Shown: positions 37,726-49,000 of the stretch, piece after piece | Position numbering within the stretch: position 1 is the first letter of the stretch | Layout: each line of letters begins with the position of its first letter | From: Solenopsis invicta | Lineage: Eukaryota; Arthropoda; Insecta; Hymenoptera; Formicidae | DNA length: 64,000 nucleotides | Direction: 5' to 3' | NCBI RefSeq assembly: GCF_016802725.1 | Contig: NC_052677.1 | Location: 17,819,829-17,883,828, forward strand | Translations under genes and position numbers: made by a program | Notes under the pieces: generated by a model | What the model was told of the DNA's origin: nothing | The model's input: only the letters and a program-made list of their open reading frames with translations | The model's database searches: none

Positions 37726-38302
37726 AAAATGTGTGTGATGTGTGTCACCTGCGTGCTGCGTGTCACACCAAATTTCCACGAACGGAGTACACACGATGCA
37801 CACGTTCTATCCGCGTTGTCGTTGGCAAACTTTTATCTGGCGATTTTTTTCGTAATAACGCGCGGCCTGCGGATGCTAACGAGCGCAACGTATCACGCGT
37901 ACGCACGTATATATGTACGGGGTGAGTCACGAGACGGTGAGACCGTCAGCCAGCCAGGCGCTCGGCGATCACCGAACGCGAGAACGTATCCGCGGCTTGG
38001 TCGAGCTTGGCCGACGCGGTCGAGATCTCGTTCGATCTTTTTTCAATCGTACATGAGTCGAATATGTAAGGCGAGCGTTCAGGAGAACGACGTAGCCACG
38101 GACGGATCCGTTGGTGAGTCGCTCCACTTATGGCTCACCCTGTAGTACATATAAGATACGACGAGGACGACTACGACGACGACGGCCACATACGTGTTTT
38201 ACGACACAGTGCGACACAGTACATAACACTGAAGCCCGTGTCACACTTCATACTACGCGTTAAGCCTAATGCACAATGAAAAGCACAAGGTGCTTTTCAT
38301 TT

Positions 38303-38572
38303 AGAGCTTCTTTCACCAAGCTAATCAACAGGTTAGTCCTTTGGAATTGACCAATCGCATTGCCTATTGTGTGAAATAACAAATGCTATTGGTCAATTTC
38401 AATGGACCAACCTAACCGACCGGTTAGATTGATGAAAAAGACCCTTAATACGTTAATCTTTCCATTGGAATTGACCAATCGCACTTGTCGTTAAGTAAAA
38501 TTGATCAGAAATAACCAACCGCGAATATCCGATCAGTTAAGCTAAGTTAACCGGAGGTTGTGAAACTAGCCC
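38303..38572. mobile_element. MITE-like composite palindrome
   Basis: The outer ends AGCTTCTTTCACC (38305) and GTTGTGAAACTAGCCC (38557-38572) are imperfect inverted repeats. Inside, a second palindrome pairs AGGTTAGTCCTTTGGAATTG with a TTTCAATGGACCAACCT arm. The block TTGGAATTGACCAATCGCA is present twice in direct orientation (38340 and 38465). The pattern of TTTCACC...GGTTAA ends is that of small non-autonomous DNA transposons. Confidence 0.6.
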
Positions 38573-39065
38573 AGAATTATGGATTTAAAAACATGTAGAT
38601 AAAGTTGGAGATGCAATTCGAGGAAATTGGGAGGATTCCAAAATTCATTAACAATAGCCAAAATAACTTTATTCCGAAGAATTATAAAGAATAGCATTTT
38701 CTATAATAAATGTTAATGCAATATCATCTATATCCGACTATATTCGATGCATACGAGGGTACATCATTATGTATCTGTTGTATAATATTAGAAATAGGAA
38801 GTTAATAATAAGACCAATGAATAAAAATTACCACACTATGGAACGACACAGCCAAAAGCGAGTGACGAAGCGTATTCTCAATTTCCAGAGACTGAAAAAT
38901 TCATCCGAATTAAGCAATTGGAGAACATACTGAATCATTTTGTTAAAAGCATTATAATCTTGTGTGCATACAATACTGTCTGACTACAGCCAACTCAACA
39001 ATGTAAATCTGTGTAAAACTTTTGTCTCTGAAAATTTCCTAACAGATATACAAATTTACAAATTA
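38573..39065. other. Probable 3' UTR and flank of ZFYVE19
   Basis: AT-rich stretch downstream of the ZFYVE19 stop codon. A minus-strand AATAAA (TTTATT near 38668) could be its poly(A) signal. Nothing else is visible. Confidence 0.45.
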
Positions 39066-41819
39066 TTAGTGATTATTCTTTGAACAATCTGACGTTAATA
39101 GTTTCTGTATAAGGCTCATCTTGGCAGAGGATAATTGATCTCTTTTATCTTCCTTGATAAAGCGAACCGCTTTGTGCTTATCCAGCATTTCACTTTCTTC
39201 ATGAGAGCTCTCAAAACACAAAGGACAGTAAAGGTCGCCTGTACAACCTGCACATCTGTATAGTTCTGATTCATTCGCAGTTCGTGAGCACATTACACAT
39301 TCATTTACACTCTCATCTTTATCCTCATCTTTATCCTCTTCGTCTTCTATGTTTGGAGAAGTCTGATTTTTCAATATAAATTTTATATAGAAATTAAATA
39401 ATTAATCAAATTCAAATATACAATTAAAGGATTTTCTATAAAAACTGCATAAATCCATAAAAAAAATCTCAATATTGGTATCAAATCAATAACATCATGA
39501 AAAAATTTATTCCAACAAAACAAAAAAACGAAAAATATAAATAGTAAATATAAAATTTCTGCAAGAAATAAGCCAAGATTTTTTTTAAAGAGTCCACAAA
39601 ATATATTAAAGTCTAAAACTTTGTTTTTAAAATTTATTATATTATTATATCCATAAAAAATTATATTTATTCAATGAAAAATATAAAAGATATTTTTGTT
39701 TAGATACATTTATAAAATATTGTAAATAAAAAATTATTATTTTACATTTAAAACAATATTTTCTTATTCACCTTCATTACTATATTATATAAAATATAAA
39801 TGTAAACTATTATGAGATAAATAGGTAATAAATATAAAATTTCCACAATAGGACGGAAGAGGAGTGTTAATGAGGGGAATTAAAAGGGAAAGATGATGAA
39901 AAGGGTGTCAGATGAAATTGAACGAAGAAGAATGAATTTAGAGGCGAATTAAAGAGTTGGGACAGGATTAAATATGATAAAATTATCATATTTAATAATA
40001 AATGGTTTGTTTCTTAAAAATTTAACTACTTGGACTTATTTAGTTTTGTGAAAAACCCTCAATTATACAATTGATTAGAGAATGCATAAACAATGCATTC
40101 CTTTTTCACAGAAATTAAATTTATATTGACTGTATAATAAAATACAAATAAAAAGAGCTAAACATACACGTTACTCTCGAATACATACCTCTATTTCCAT
40201 TGCCGAAATTTTGCTAATTAACTCGACGCTATCAGTGCTTGTTGAATCACATATCTCCTTATAAATGTCAATTTTCTCTTTCATGTCTCGATCAAGACAC
40301 TGGAAGAGATAAGGTTAATAGTTATAATTTTACATTTGAAGTGTGATAATTCGTCCACTCACAGTTTTACCATCCTGTAAAGCGTTGAGTCTCTCTTGAA
40401 TATCCTTGCAATCGCTAGTCGAAGGTAGGTCCATTTGTGCGAGATATTCTTGAATCAAATCATCTGCTTTTTCTTGATCTGTTCGAGTATCTACTTGATG
40501 TATCTGTAATAATCAATTCATGTGAGACCCACACAATAATAATTTAAACTAAACTGATTAAATAAATCATGCAAATAAATAGAGAAGCGCCAAATATGAA
40601 CAAGACTGGATGCTGGTGCCTAATGTAATCAGAGTAAAATTTTGTCCAGCTCAATAAAACACAGAAGTCATAATATCAAAAGTTACTCATTTGTAACTGA
40701 ATGACATTATAAGGGTGTCACAAGGGTAACATTTATTGACTTATAAATGACAAAGTCATATTGACATTCTTGTGACTTTGTGTTCTATCTGGATATAGTC
40801 ATTTCTGTATCATCTAGATCAAGACAGCATTATGCCTCACCTTTTAAAATGCAGCATGATTTTCTCTATTTTTAATCTATCAATTTATGTTTTTTGTTAT
40901 TGTATTTAAATAAAAACATATTATTAAGAGAAGCTATAACCATTATCATCTTGCCTCTTATGTATTAGATTTCTTGCTTATAGTGAAAAGGATCCAAATC
41001 CTGGCTTGAAACGTCTGTACATTTTATTTAATACACATTTATTTATAATTATTTATTTATAATTTATTTATTTATTTATAATTTGTATGTAAAATCAAAT
41101 TGTTTTTTCATGCTATTCTCTAATAATCACGCTTTGGCTTATATTAACAATTATACTTAATGTTTGAATTGTTATTATTGTTAATAATTGATGCTTTTCT
41201 ACTTCATTATACAAATTTATGCATTTTGCTCACATACATTTATGCTGTTACTTCCACTGGCTTCTGGATTTTGATCTTTCAGCAATGCTAATCTTTGCTT
41301 TATCTCCTCGACAGTAGGCAATGGAATATTTTGTTCCTCATCTTTCAACTTTCGTAATCTATCTACAATCTGTTGATCGGCTGGATCTAGTCCCATTTTA
41401 AGCTTGTCCCAATGATTTGTATGCTCATATATCACTATTGGAGGCTTTACTGGATTTTCTAACAAATCCAATCTATTTAAAATATTTAGCGTTAAAAACT
41501 GTCATATTTTTAAATAGTGTGCCGAATTTAAATATTAAAACTTCAGGAGCATATGAGAAGTTGATAAACTGAGAAAAAATCTTTCAGAGTTGACAAAATA
41601 ATACATTTTTTTAAAAATAAAGTTCATAGTAATAATAAAAATCAATATTTTCTGGAAAAAATTGGCAAAAATTGGTCTTTTCTGTTAAAAACAATAAAAT
41701 AATCAGCAAACAATAAGTGAGATTCTTTCAATTTAAGTTGTATTCAAAATAAAATTCGTAATAGGAATTAACATAAAAATAAATTTCATTTAAAGTAAGA
41801 ATATCTTTTTGTGTATAAA

Positions 41820-41872
<53 letters not shown>

Positions 41873-42253
41873 CAAAAAATTAGTTTATCTTACCTCATAG
41901 TGATATCAATTGGTGCAAGTGGTTTCTCGTTCACATCAGGCATGAGAGCATCGTCCGCAATGTCATCGGGACTCGAATCACTCGATCTCTTCATTCTGTT
42001 CAACTTGTTGTAACAACGTCCGCAAACTTTCTTTCTCCCTATGTCAGGAATATCGCATTTGTACTTGAGACATTTGCTGCAGTAAGAAAAGCCGCAGCTC
42101 GGGCAACCAATCTGAGCGATAACAAAATTAAAAATAAATAAACGGACAACAACGTTACTTGGCAGAGTTAACTTATCGAATTAAACGAGGCACTTTGATA
42201 CTTACGTCTCTTGTAAAGAATGAAAATTTTATTTGGCAGGTATTACAGGACAT
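39066..42253 (-). CDS. ZFYVE19: ZFYVE19 / ANCHR abscission checkpoint regulator
   Basis: ANCHR binds PI3P through a FYVE-type finger and, with VPS4 and CHMP4C, holds back ESCRT-III abscission at the midbody when chromatin is trapped. Exons are 42206-42253, 41894-42111, 41238-41472, 40363-40503, 40189-40299 and 39066-39362, giving 349 residues (human about 470). The N-terminal FYVE-like finger has Cys3, 6, 19, 22, 27, 30, 46 and 49 and the KKVCGRC end. Repeated MIM-like helices with (I/V)xxRLxxLKD occur in the middle (DRLRKLKDE, KQRLALLKD, QERLNALQD). A C-terminal B-box-like zinc finger follows (CVMC...YRCAGCTGDLYCPLCF...H). An acidic DEDKDE stretch precedes it. The last intron has a weak acceptor (GAAAAATCAG) but the phase fits. 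Overall architecture matches the family. Confidence 0.9.
41825..41870. repeat. (AT)n microsatellite in ZFYVE19 intron
   Basis: About 22 AT units lie in the intron between the exons ending at 41894 and starting at 41472, close to the donor side. Confidence 0.9.
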
Positions 42254-43024
42254 TCCCTTAATTCATTATTGACACATCCTTGACATGACAAAAAATATAT
42301 ATATATATATATTGATATATATACATATAACGAACAATCGATTAAGAGATCTCTTAAAACAGACACTAGACGATTTTAATCAATCTTGATGGTTCTTCGC
42401 ATTACTTTGAAGAAGGAAATTCTACAAGTCAGTTCAAGTTTCTTGCACTTTCGTGTTGTCTCCCTCTCTTACGTTCGAACAGATATTTCAAGTGCAAAAC
42501 TTTTTAGGAGTTTTAAGCAGTACGAACAAACCTTATGCCTCATACCCACAGGACGCGGCACGACTTGCCGCGCACGATGGAAGTAGAGAAATAGCCAATC
42601 ATAACTTGTGCTGCGCGGAAAAAGATAACGATCGTCCGTTCTAATTGGACGATTCCGGCAAATGGCGACGAACCTGGATTAAAACTCAGTGCATTAGAAA
42701 ACGCCACAGGTTCCTCTCTCTCTCTAATGCTAGAAATTTTTTTGTTACTAAACATTGGAAATATTACTAGACAATATACTAGTGAGAATCAGAGAGGTTA
42801 ACTTAGCCTTTGTCATACACTGTATACTTTTTCTCAAATCACTGGGCAGAAGCACTTATGCGACGTTTATTTTGTATATATACAAAATAATGGTAACACG
42901 CGACGCATTTTGACGTCGTTGATCTCACTTCCCTTTTTTTTGATTCATTCCTACTTTCCTCGGAAACAATTTTTTGACGCATCATCTCGTTCTCCACGCT
43001 CCATCGCGCTCCATCGTCAAGAAC
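42254..43024. promoter_or_regulatory. Divergent promoter region between ZFYVE19 and the ZAD zinc-finger gene
   Basis: 770 bases separate the two start codons. The segment contains an (AT)n tract with one interruption (42294-42330), a CCAAT motif near 42593, an inverted CCAAT near 42640 and a GC-richer patch at 42540-42680. No coding sequence is supported. Confidence 0.55.
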
Positions 43025-46000
43025 ATGGTAAACGATGTACATCTGTACGATTCAACGATCTGCCGATTGTGCGCGGCGGATAACGGCAACGAGCATCTGT
43101 TCATCAGCGAGGTGGGCGAGTCGGATCTATGCTCGCTGGTAAATCGCTATTTGCCGCTGAAGGTGAGGCGCTGCTTTTTCAAAACGCCGGTCAAACGGAT
43201 CGCAACTTGATTTCCTACTTCGAATTCTCGTAGCTCTTCTAAGCAGCTACTGCACTGATCAAATGTTTATCGTGCTTTATGCATCGTTCTTTTTATTGTT
43301 CGTTAGCATTTTCATCCTCAATTTTTGCTCTCTTCCTCTTTTTTTCTTTTTGCCGAATAAAGCGTTTGATTATTTTATGTAAACATTGTTTGCATACGCC
43401 AAATATGTCGAGTGTCGCTCCCATATTATTGTAGGAATATATTCAGAAATGAGCAATTTCTCTATTGAAAAACATTACATTATCTTAGAATTATGTATAT
43501 AAACATTGAAAGATTTGTATAAATAATGTTTTGTATGAATATAGAATAGAATTTTTTTATTTCAGCTTTTTCACCAAGAAAGGACTTGGGTTACGATGCT
43601 TCTTAACCAAACATGTCCATGCAGATGTCAAACTTAGCAATTATTTAATATTCATAATCTGTTATAACCCTGTTTTTCTCTCTAGTCTTTTCTTACTTTA
43701 TTAGTTTATTAAATAATAAGTTAATAAAGTATAAGATACAGCTTTTTTTTCTAAGGTCCATTTATACCAACATAGGTTAATTCATAGTTTAGCTCACTTT
43801 CTATCTTCTTTTAATTCTTAAAACTAGGAAAAGATATAGAAAATAAGTTAAACTAAATAAGTTGACTTTAAAGTTAATTTACACAATGTAAACAGACCAA
43901 AGCTATATTACATTTTCTTATCACATTACAACGATGTCTGGTTTTAATGCTTTCATTTTTATTTATCTTCTTTCCCTTTTTTGATTTTTTTCTGTAAATC
44001 TCTTAGTATATCTAAAATCTGTCTATGTCTAAGGAATGGATTTTGTAACCTTAATAATGTCATTATTGTAACATTGCACACCTGTTATATGATACAAAAA
44101 ATCTGTGTACCATAACGACATAGTTAAGGTTACAGAATTGATCCCTACATTTTCCACAACCTCTATTGTATATTTCTTATTTTTATATATTTCTTCAAAG
44201 CAGTCTTTTATCTTATGATATTTTTTTACATAATAATATATAATTCTTATATTTTACATGATAATATACATTTTATAGATAGTAAATCTTTAAATTTAAG
44301 ATTCATGACGATGGAAAATTACCACGGACAATTTGTCCGGGTTGCAATATTCAGCTGGAGGCGACGGCGCAATTCTTTGAGTTACTGGTGGCTGGCCAGC
44401 GCAAGATACGCGAGCTTTGGAAGAATCAATTGGAGCAGCAGCGCAAAGCAGACCGTTTGCGCAATAAGAAGGAAAATACAGTGTTTAGGGTGGAAGGAAT
44501 AGAAGTGGATAGTACAGCTCAGTATAATGAGACTGAGCAGTATGAGCAGCAAATGATTATTAAGAGTAATATAATTTTGCCCATCACCATGTGGAGCTAT
44601 TGTGTTTCATGTAAATTTAACATTATGTATGATATTGTTATTTTAGTCATGCCAGATGGATCTTTGTATACAGCGGAACATGAAATGAGTTTGCAAATGG
44701 AAGGCTTGACTAAGCCAAGAAGGAAACGTGGACGTCCACCCAAAGTATACGCAGAGGTAGATTCTGTGGTTTGTAACATTAATTCCTATAACATTTCTTG
44801 CAACATTGTTTCTTGTATCAATATTTTTTAATTTTTTTAAATTCACGACACATTAAATATTGGACCAAACTTGTCAAGGCAAATTATTCTCTTTCTCTCT
44901 CTCTCTCTCTGATAAAATTTCCTGAGTTATAATATAGTTGTTTTTTTCAGACACTACTAATACGATAAAAATAAAAAGTAAAATTTTCTAAAATTTTTAT
45001 TTTTTTAAAGTAACTTATTGAAATGATATTATTTTAGTTAAAACGAGAGTAAACTATAACTGATTGTTGCGTCATTTTTCCAATTAAAAGTATTTTTTTT
45101 GTGTCTGCAGCATTTTTGCTTTTACTTTATTTCTAAATTATTTTTATTTTTTTCTTTAAAATTTTTGGGGCACACTGGTTGAAAAACTCTGTTCTATGTT
45201 ATAACGCTTAATATATGTATATATTTTGTAGGCGACAAAGGAAAATTCTGCAGAAACTGTGAGTCAAGGTGAGGAGGATAAGCAGGAAGAAGAAGAAGAA
45301 GAGATAGATGGTGATGGTAGACGCAGAAGAAAGCGCAAAGTTCCCAAAAGGTAATACTAACAACTGACAAATTATAATTTAGAATTATTTATGATAATTC
45401 ATGATTAATTTATTGGTGTTTGGAATTTGTACAGATTTCTAGAAGCAGTACAGGGAAAAGAATTAGAAAGGATATTTAAGGAAGAAGGTGTGATCGATGA
45501 GGAAGATAATGATTTCCAAATGTTTAATGATTCGGAAGCTTTGTTAAATACTTCTAGCCAGGATGGTCAGGAAGGTATACATAATGATTATAAAATAAAC
45601 AGTTCATATTTTACAAAGATGATACGATAAAATTTTATTTTTTATTAATTCCAAAACATTTTTATTCTTTCTTCTGAATATAGTTTTTTAAAATTCTTAT
45701 GCTCTATGATAAAGTTATTTAAATTTTCTTTTCTGTAAGATTGAATACTATTTAAAAAAGTTATTTAGAGAAAACATATATAGGCAAAAAATTTTAAAAA
45801 TTTCAGGAATGTCTATGCTACGTATTCATAAATGTATTCTCGAAATTTGATTGATTTTTATATTATATAAAAAAACTAGAGATTCTTAAAAGAGTGCAAA
45901 TTTTTCTAAGAAAATCTTTTTTTTTTAAGAGAATAAAATTTGTTTTACTTATTCGCGCATGTCATGCATATTTTGCAGAAGTAATAGGTCATCTCGAAAC

Positions 46001-49000
46001 AGAAGAGGGTACGGATCTAGGTGAGGTAGTAATTGTGAATCGTGGACGCATACGATCGAAATCAAAGCTGCGCCGTCGAAAAAATAAGTTTACGTGTCAG
46101 CTTTGCGGCAAGGGTTTCTTACAACGTAGCAGATACATAGTACATAAGTAATATCATTTTCTGCACGCATATGACCATTGTACATTTTCTGTACAAAGAT
46201 ACTTTTCTCAGAATTTTTTCGGAAAATATAAAGTAGAGAAAAAACAAGTTTTTTTCTGAAAAATATGAAAAAAATTGGTTGATAAAGAGGTATTAGTGTT
46301 TTTAATTTTCTGAAAAAGTAAAATCAAGAAAAATACTGATTTTTTATTCTTTTTTTGAAAAATATATATTAAAAAAAACTTGACCAAGAATTGGCCATAA
46401 TGGTTCTAGTAAGGTTTTTCATGCTGAAATATTATTTTTATGTTTTAACATATTTTTATGTTTATTTTGAACTACATTTATATGATAAATAAATATGACT
46501 GCGATAATGACAATGGACTTTATTGATAAACTGCACTTATTAGAATTTTTTTAAATAAAAGAAGTCATAAAATTATTGATATAGAAAACAATAAAGGTGA
46601 TATTATCTTAAAAGAAAAGAAAAAAAATAATTGAAAAGCAGTAAGGAAAAAAATAAAAAAAAAACTTTTTCTCCTAAATTTTTAAGAATTTTTTGGAGCT
46701 AAGAACACCATGCTTCAACGTAACAAAATTCTTTTTATAAAATATATACTTTTTATGTCATTTCTCTTATTTTATTTTGTAAGTTTGAATTGTATACATA
46801 TAAATTATATTCATATTTAATTTCTCAAAAATTTTAGTAAAAAATATCTAAAATTTTGTTTAGATATGCTCAAATAGTTTGTATATTTTAACGCAATATT
46901 TTTTAGGAGTTTCCACAAGGGTATCAAACACGAGTGTACACAATGCAAGAAATTATTTGATACTAAAGAGAATCTAGTATTGCATCAACAGACGACTCAA
47001 CATAATTCAAATTCTGCCGAAAAAAATGTCGAGGCACAAGAATCGCGTGAGACGCTCAGTCCACAACCGGGCACCTCCACGATGAAACTACAAGATGAAA
47101 TGGCACGAGATTCTAAAAGTACGATTTACAAATGCGAAAAATGTGACAAGCAATTTGAATTGAAACGGGAATATGAATTGCACATTAAAGTGCACGAGCA
47201 GCCGGAATTTATTTGTAACATTTGTAATAAGACTTTCACAAATCAGTCAGATTTAAAAATGCACGTGACTACACATGGGGTATGTCTTTCATAAGTTATA
47301 ATAAAGTTACAATATGATAATTTTATTAAAATTTAAAATATAATTTATTTAGTTTTAATAAATTTATTTAATTAAAAATAATTTAAAAACAATAACCTAT
47401 TATGACTGGGGTGTGTATCGACACATTTAAATTGAGAAAAAGAGTTAATCGATCAAAAGCGAATCTCAGTATTCAATAATAATTGTCTATATGATTATAT
47501 ACATTTACAAATTTCTCGAATTGCGCGCCGCACTTTGTCGGAACTGTTAAGTAGAATTAGAAATTTAATATTTTAAATTAAATTACTAATCAATTTAATA
47601 ATTTTGATATTTACAAGCTTCTCTGCAATCCTTGCTACTCTGAAAACTTGTTTAATTTGTACATGTATATAAATTGACCTAGAAATTTATTATTGAACAT
47701 TAAGTTTTGCTTTTAACTGGTTAGCTATTTTTCTCAATCTAAATGTATTTAAAAATAATTTTATTTGTTAATAAAATTTATAAGATATAAAAATATAAAA
47801 CATTAATTTAAAAATAAGTTTACATGTAATTATTTAAGAAATATTTTAACTTTTTTAAATATTTCTACACAATAATTTTATTTTTAAAATTACACACAGT
47901 ATTTCTGCAACTTTTTAAATCTTCATATAATATTGCAGAAAACTAAATCGGATAAGGATTATGCTTGCGATATCTGCGGCAAGGTTTTAAATCACCCGAG
48001 TTCCGTCTTATATCATAAGGAAGCTGAGCACAACAACGGGCGTCGTTTTGTTTGTAATAAATGCAACAAAAGTTTCAAGCATAAACAACTGCTTCAGCGG
48101 CATCAATTGGTACACTCGGATAATCGGCCACATGTTTGTAAATCTTGTAATGCCAGTTTCAAAACGAAAGCAAACTTGATTAATCATCAGTCCACTCACA
48201 CGGGCCAGAAAAAATATCTTTGTGAAATTTGCAAACAACAATTTGCGCACAAGACTAGCCTCACTTTGCATTACAGGTAATTGAATGCATCATTTACTTT
48301 TAATGCATTAAAATTGTAATTGTATTTCACGGAAGAAACACAAACATGTTGTTAAATTTTTTGGACTTTTTAAAAAAATTCTCCAATCTTTTCACGTAAT
48401 TCAAGAATTTGATTGTTTTGAAAATAAGTTTATGATTAATATATAGACATTCTTGAATTTTTAATTTTTAACTTTATAGCTTGCTTAAAATAACTTTCTA
48501 AAATAGCATTTATATGTTAAGATTAAGATTATCGGAGTCCCTTATTTGATATATTTATCAAAAAATTTTTACTCTATAATTTGCGTATAAAAGCATAAAA
48601 TATTGATCAATTATGTATATTTTTTAAACACGACGTCTAAATATGATGACACTAGTGAAAGTAATGATAACAACGCTTACATTTAAATCATTTCTATAAA
48701 CAATTATTTTGCAATTTTTTTTGCATTAATATATCTTTGTATATCTGAATTAAGACTTAGACCCAGTTTTTCATTATCTAGTTAACTCATGGTTAAACTT
48801 AACTTGAAGTTTTAGCCAATAAGCTTCACCTATGGCATCATCATGGATGAAGCCCATGGATAAAACATCAGGTAAAATTTAACCATCAGTTAATCGGATA
48901 ATGAAAAACCGAGTTTTAATTAACTATTAATGTGAAATAAATTTAATATCATTAAATTTATATCGTTCCTTTTTAGATGGCATAGTGGTCAAAAGCCATA

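Larger units (their letters stand above)
36881..38145. promoter_or_regulatory. GC/CpG-rich island with possible divergent first exons
   Basis: In otherwise AT-rich surroundings this segment is GC- and CpG-rich, like the upstream regions of other genes here. On the minus strand a donor-like ATG|GTAAGC lies at about 37494, so an MO25 5' UTR exon may end there. On the plus strand an ATG at 38054 opens a frame that runs 58 bases into a consensus donor GTGAGT at 38112. No downstream partner exon is visible in the window. I infer a promoter, possibly bidirectional; neither exon is proven. Confidence 0.4.

Noticed and set aside
37515..38145. Long overlapping reading frames on both strands rich in Cys, Val, Tyr and Ile
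   Set aside because: They are translations of the (GT)n/(GTAT)n/(TA)n microsatellite and the CpG-rich island, with no family similarity.
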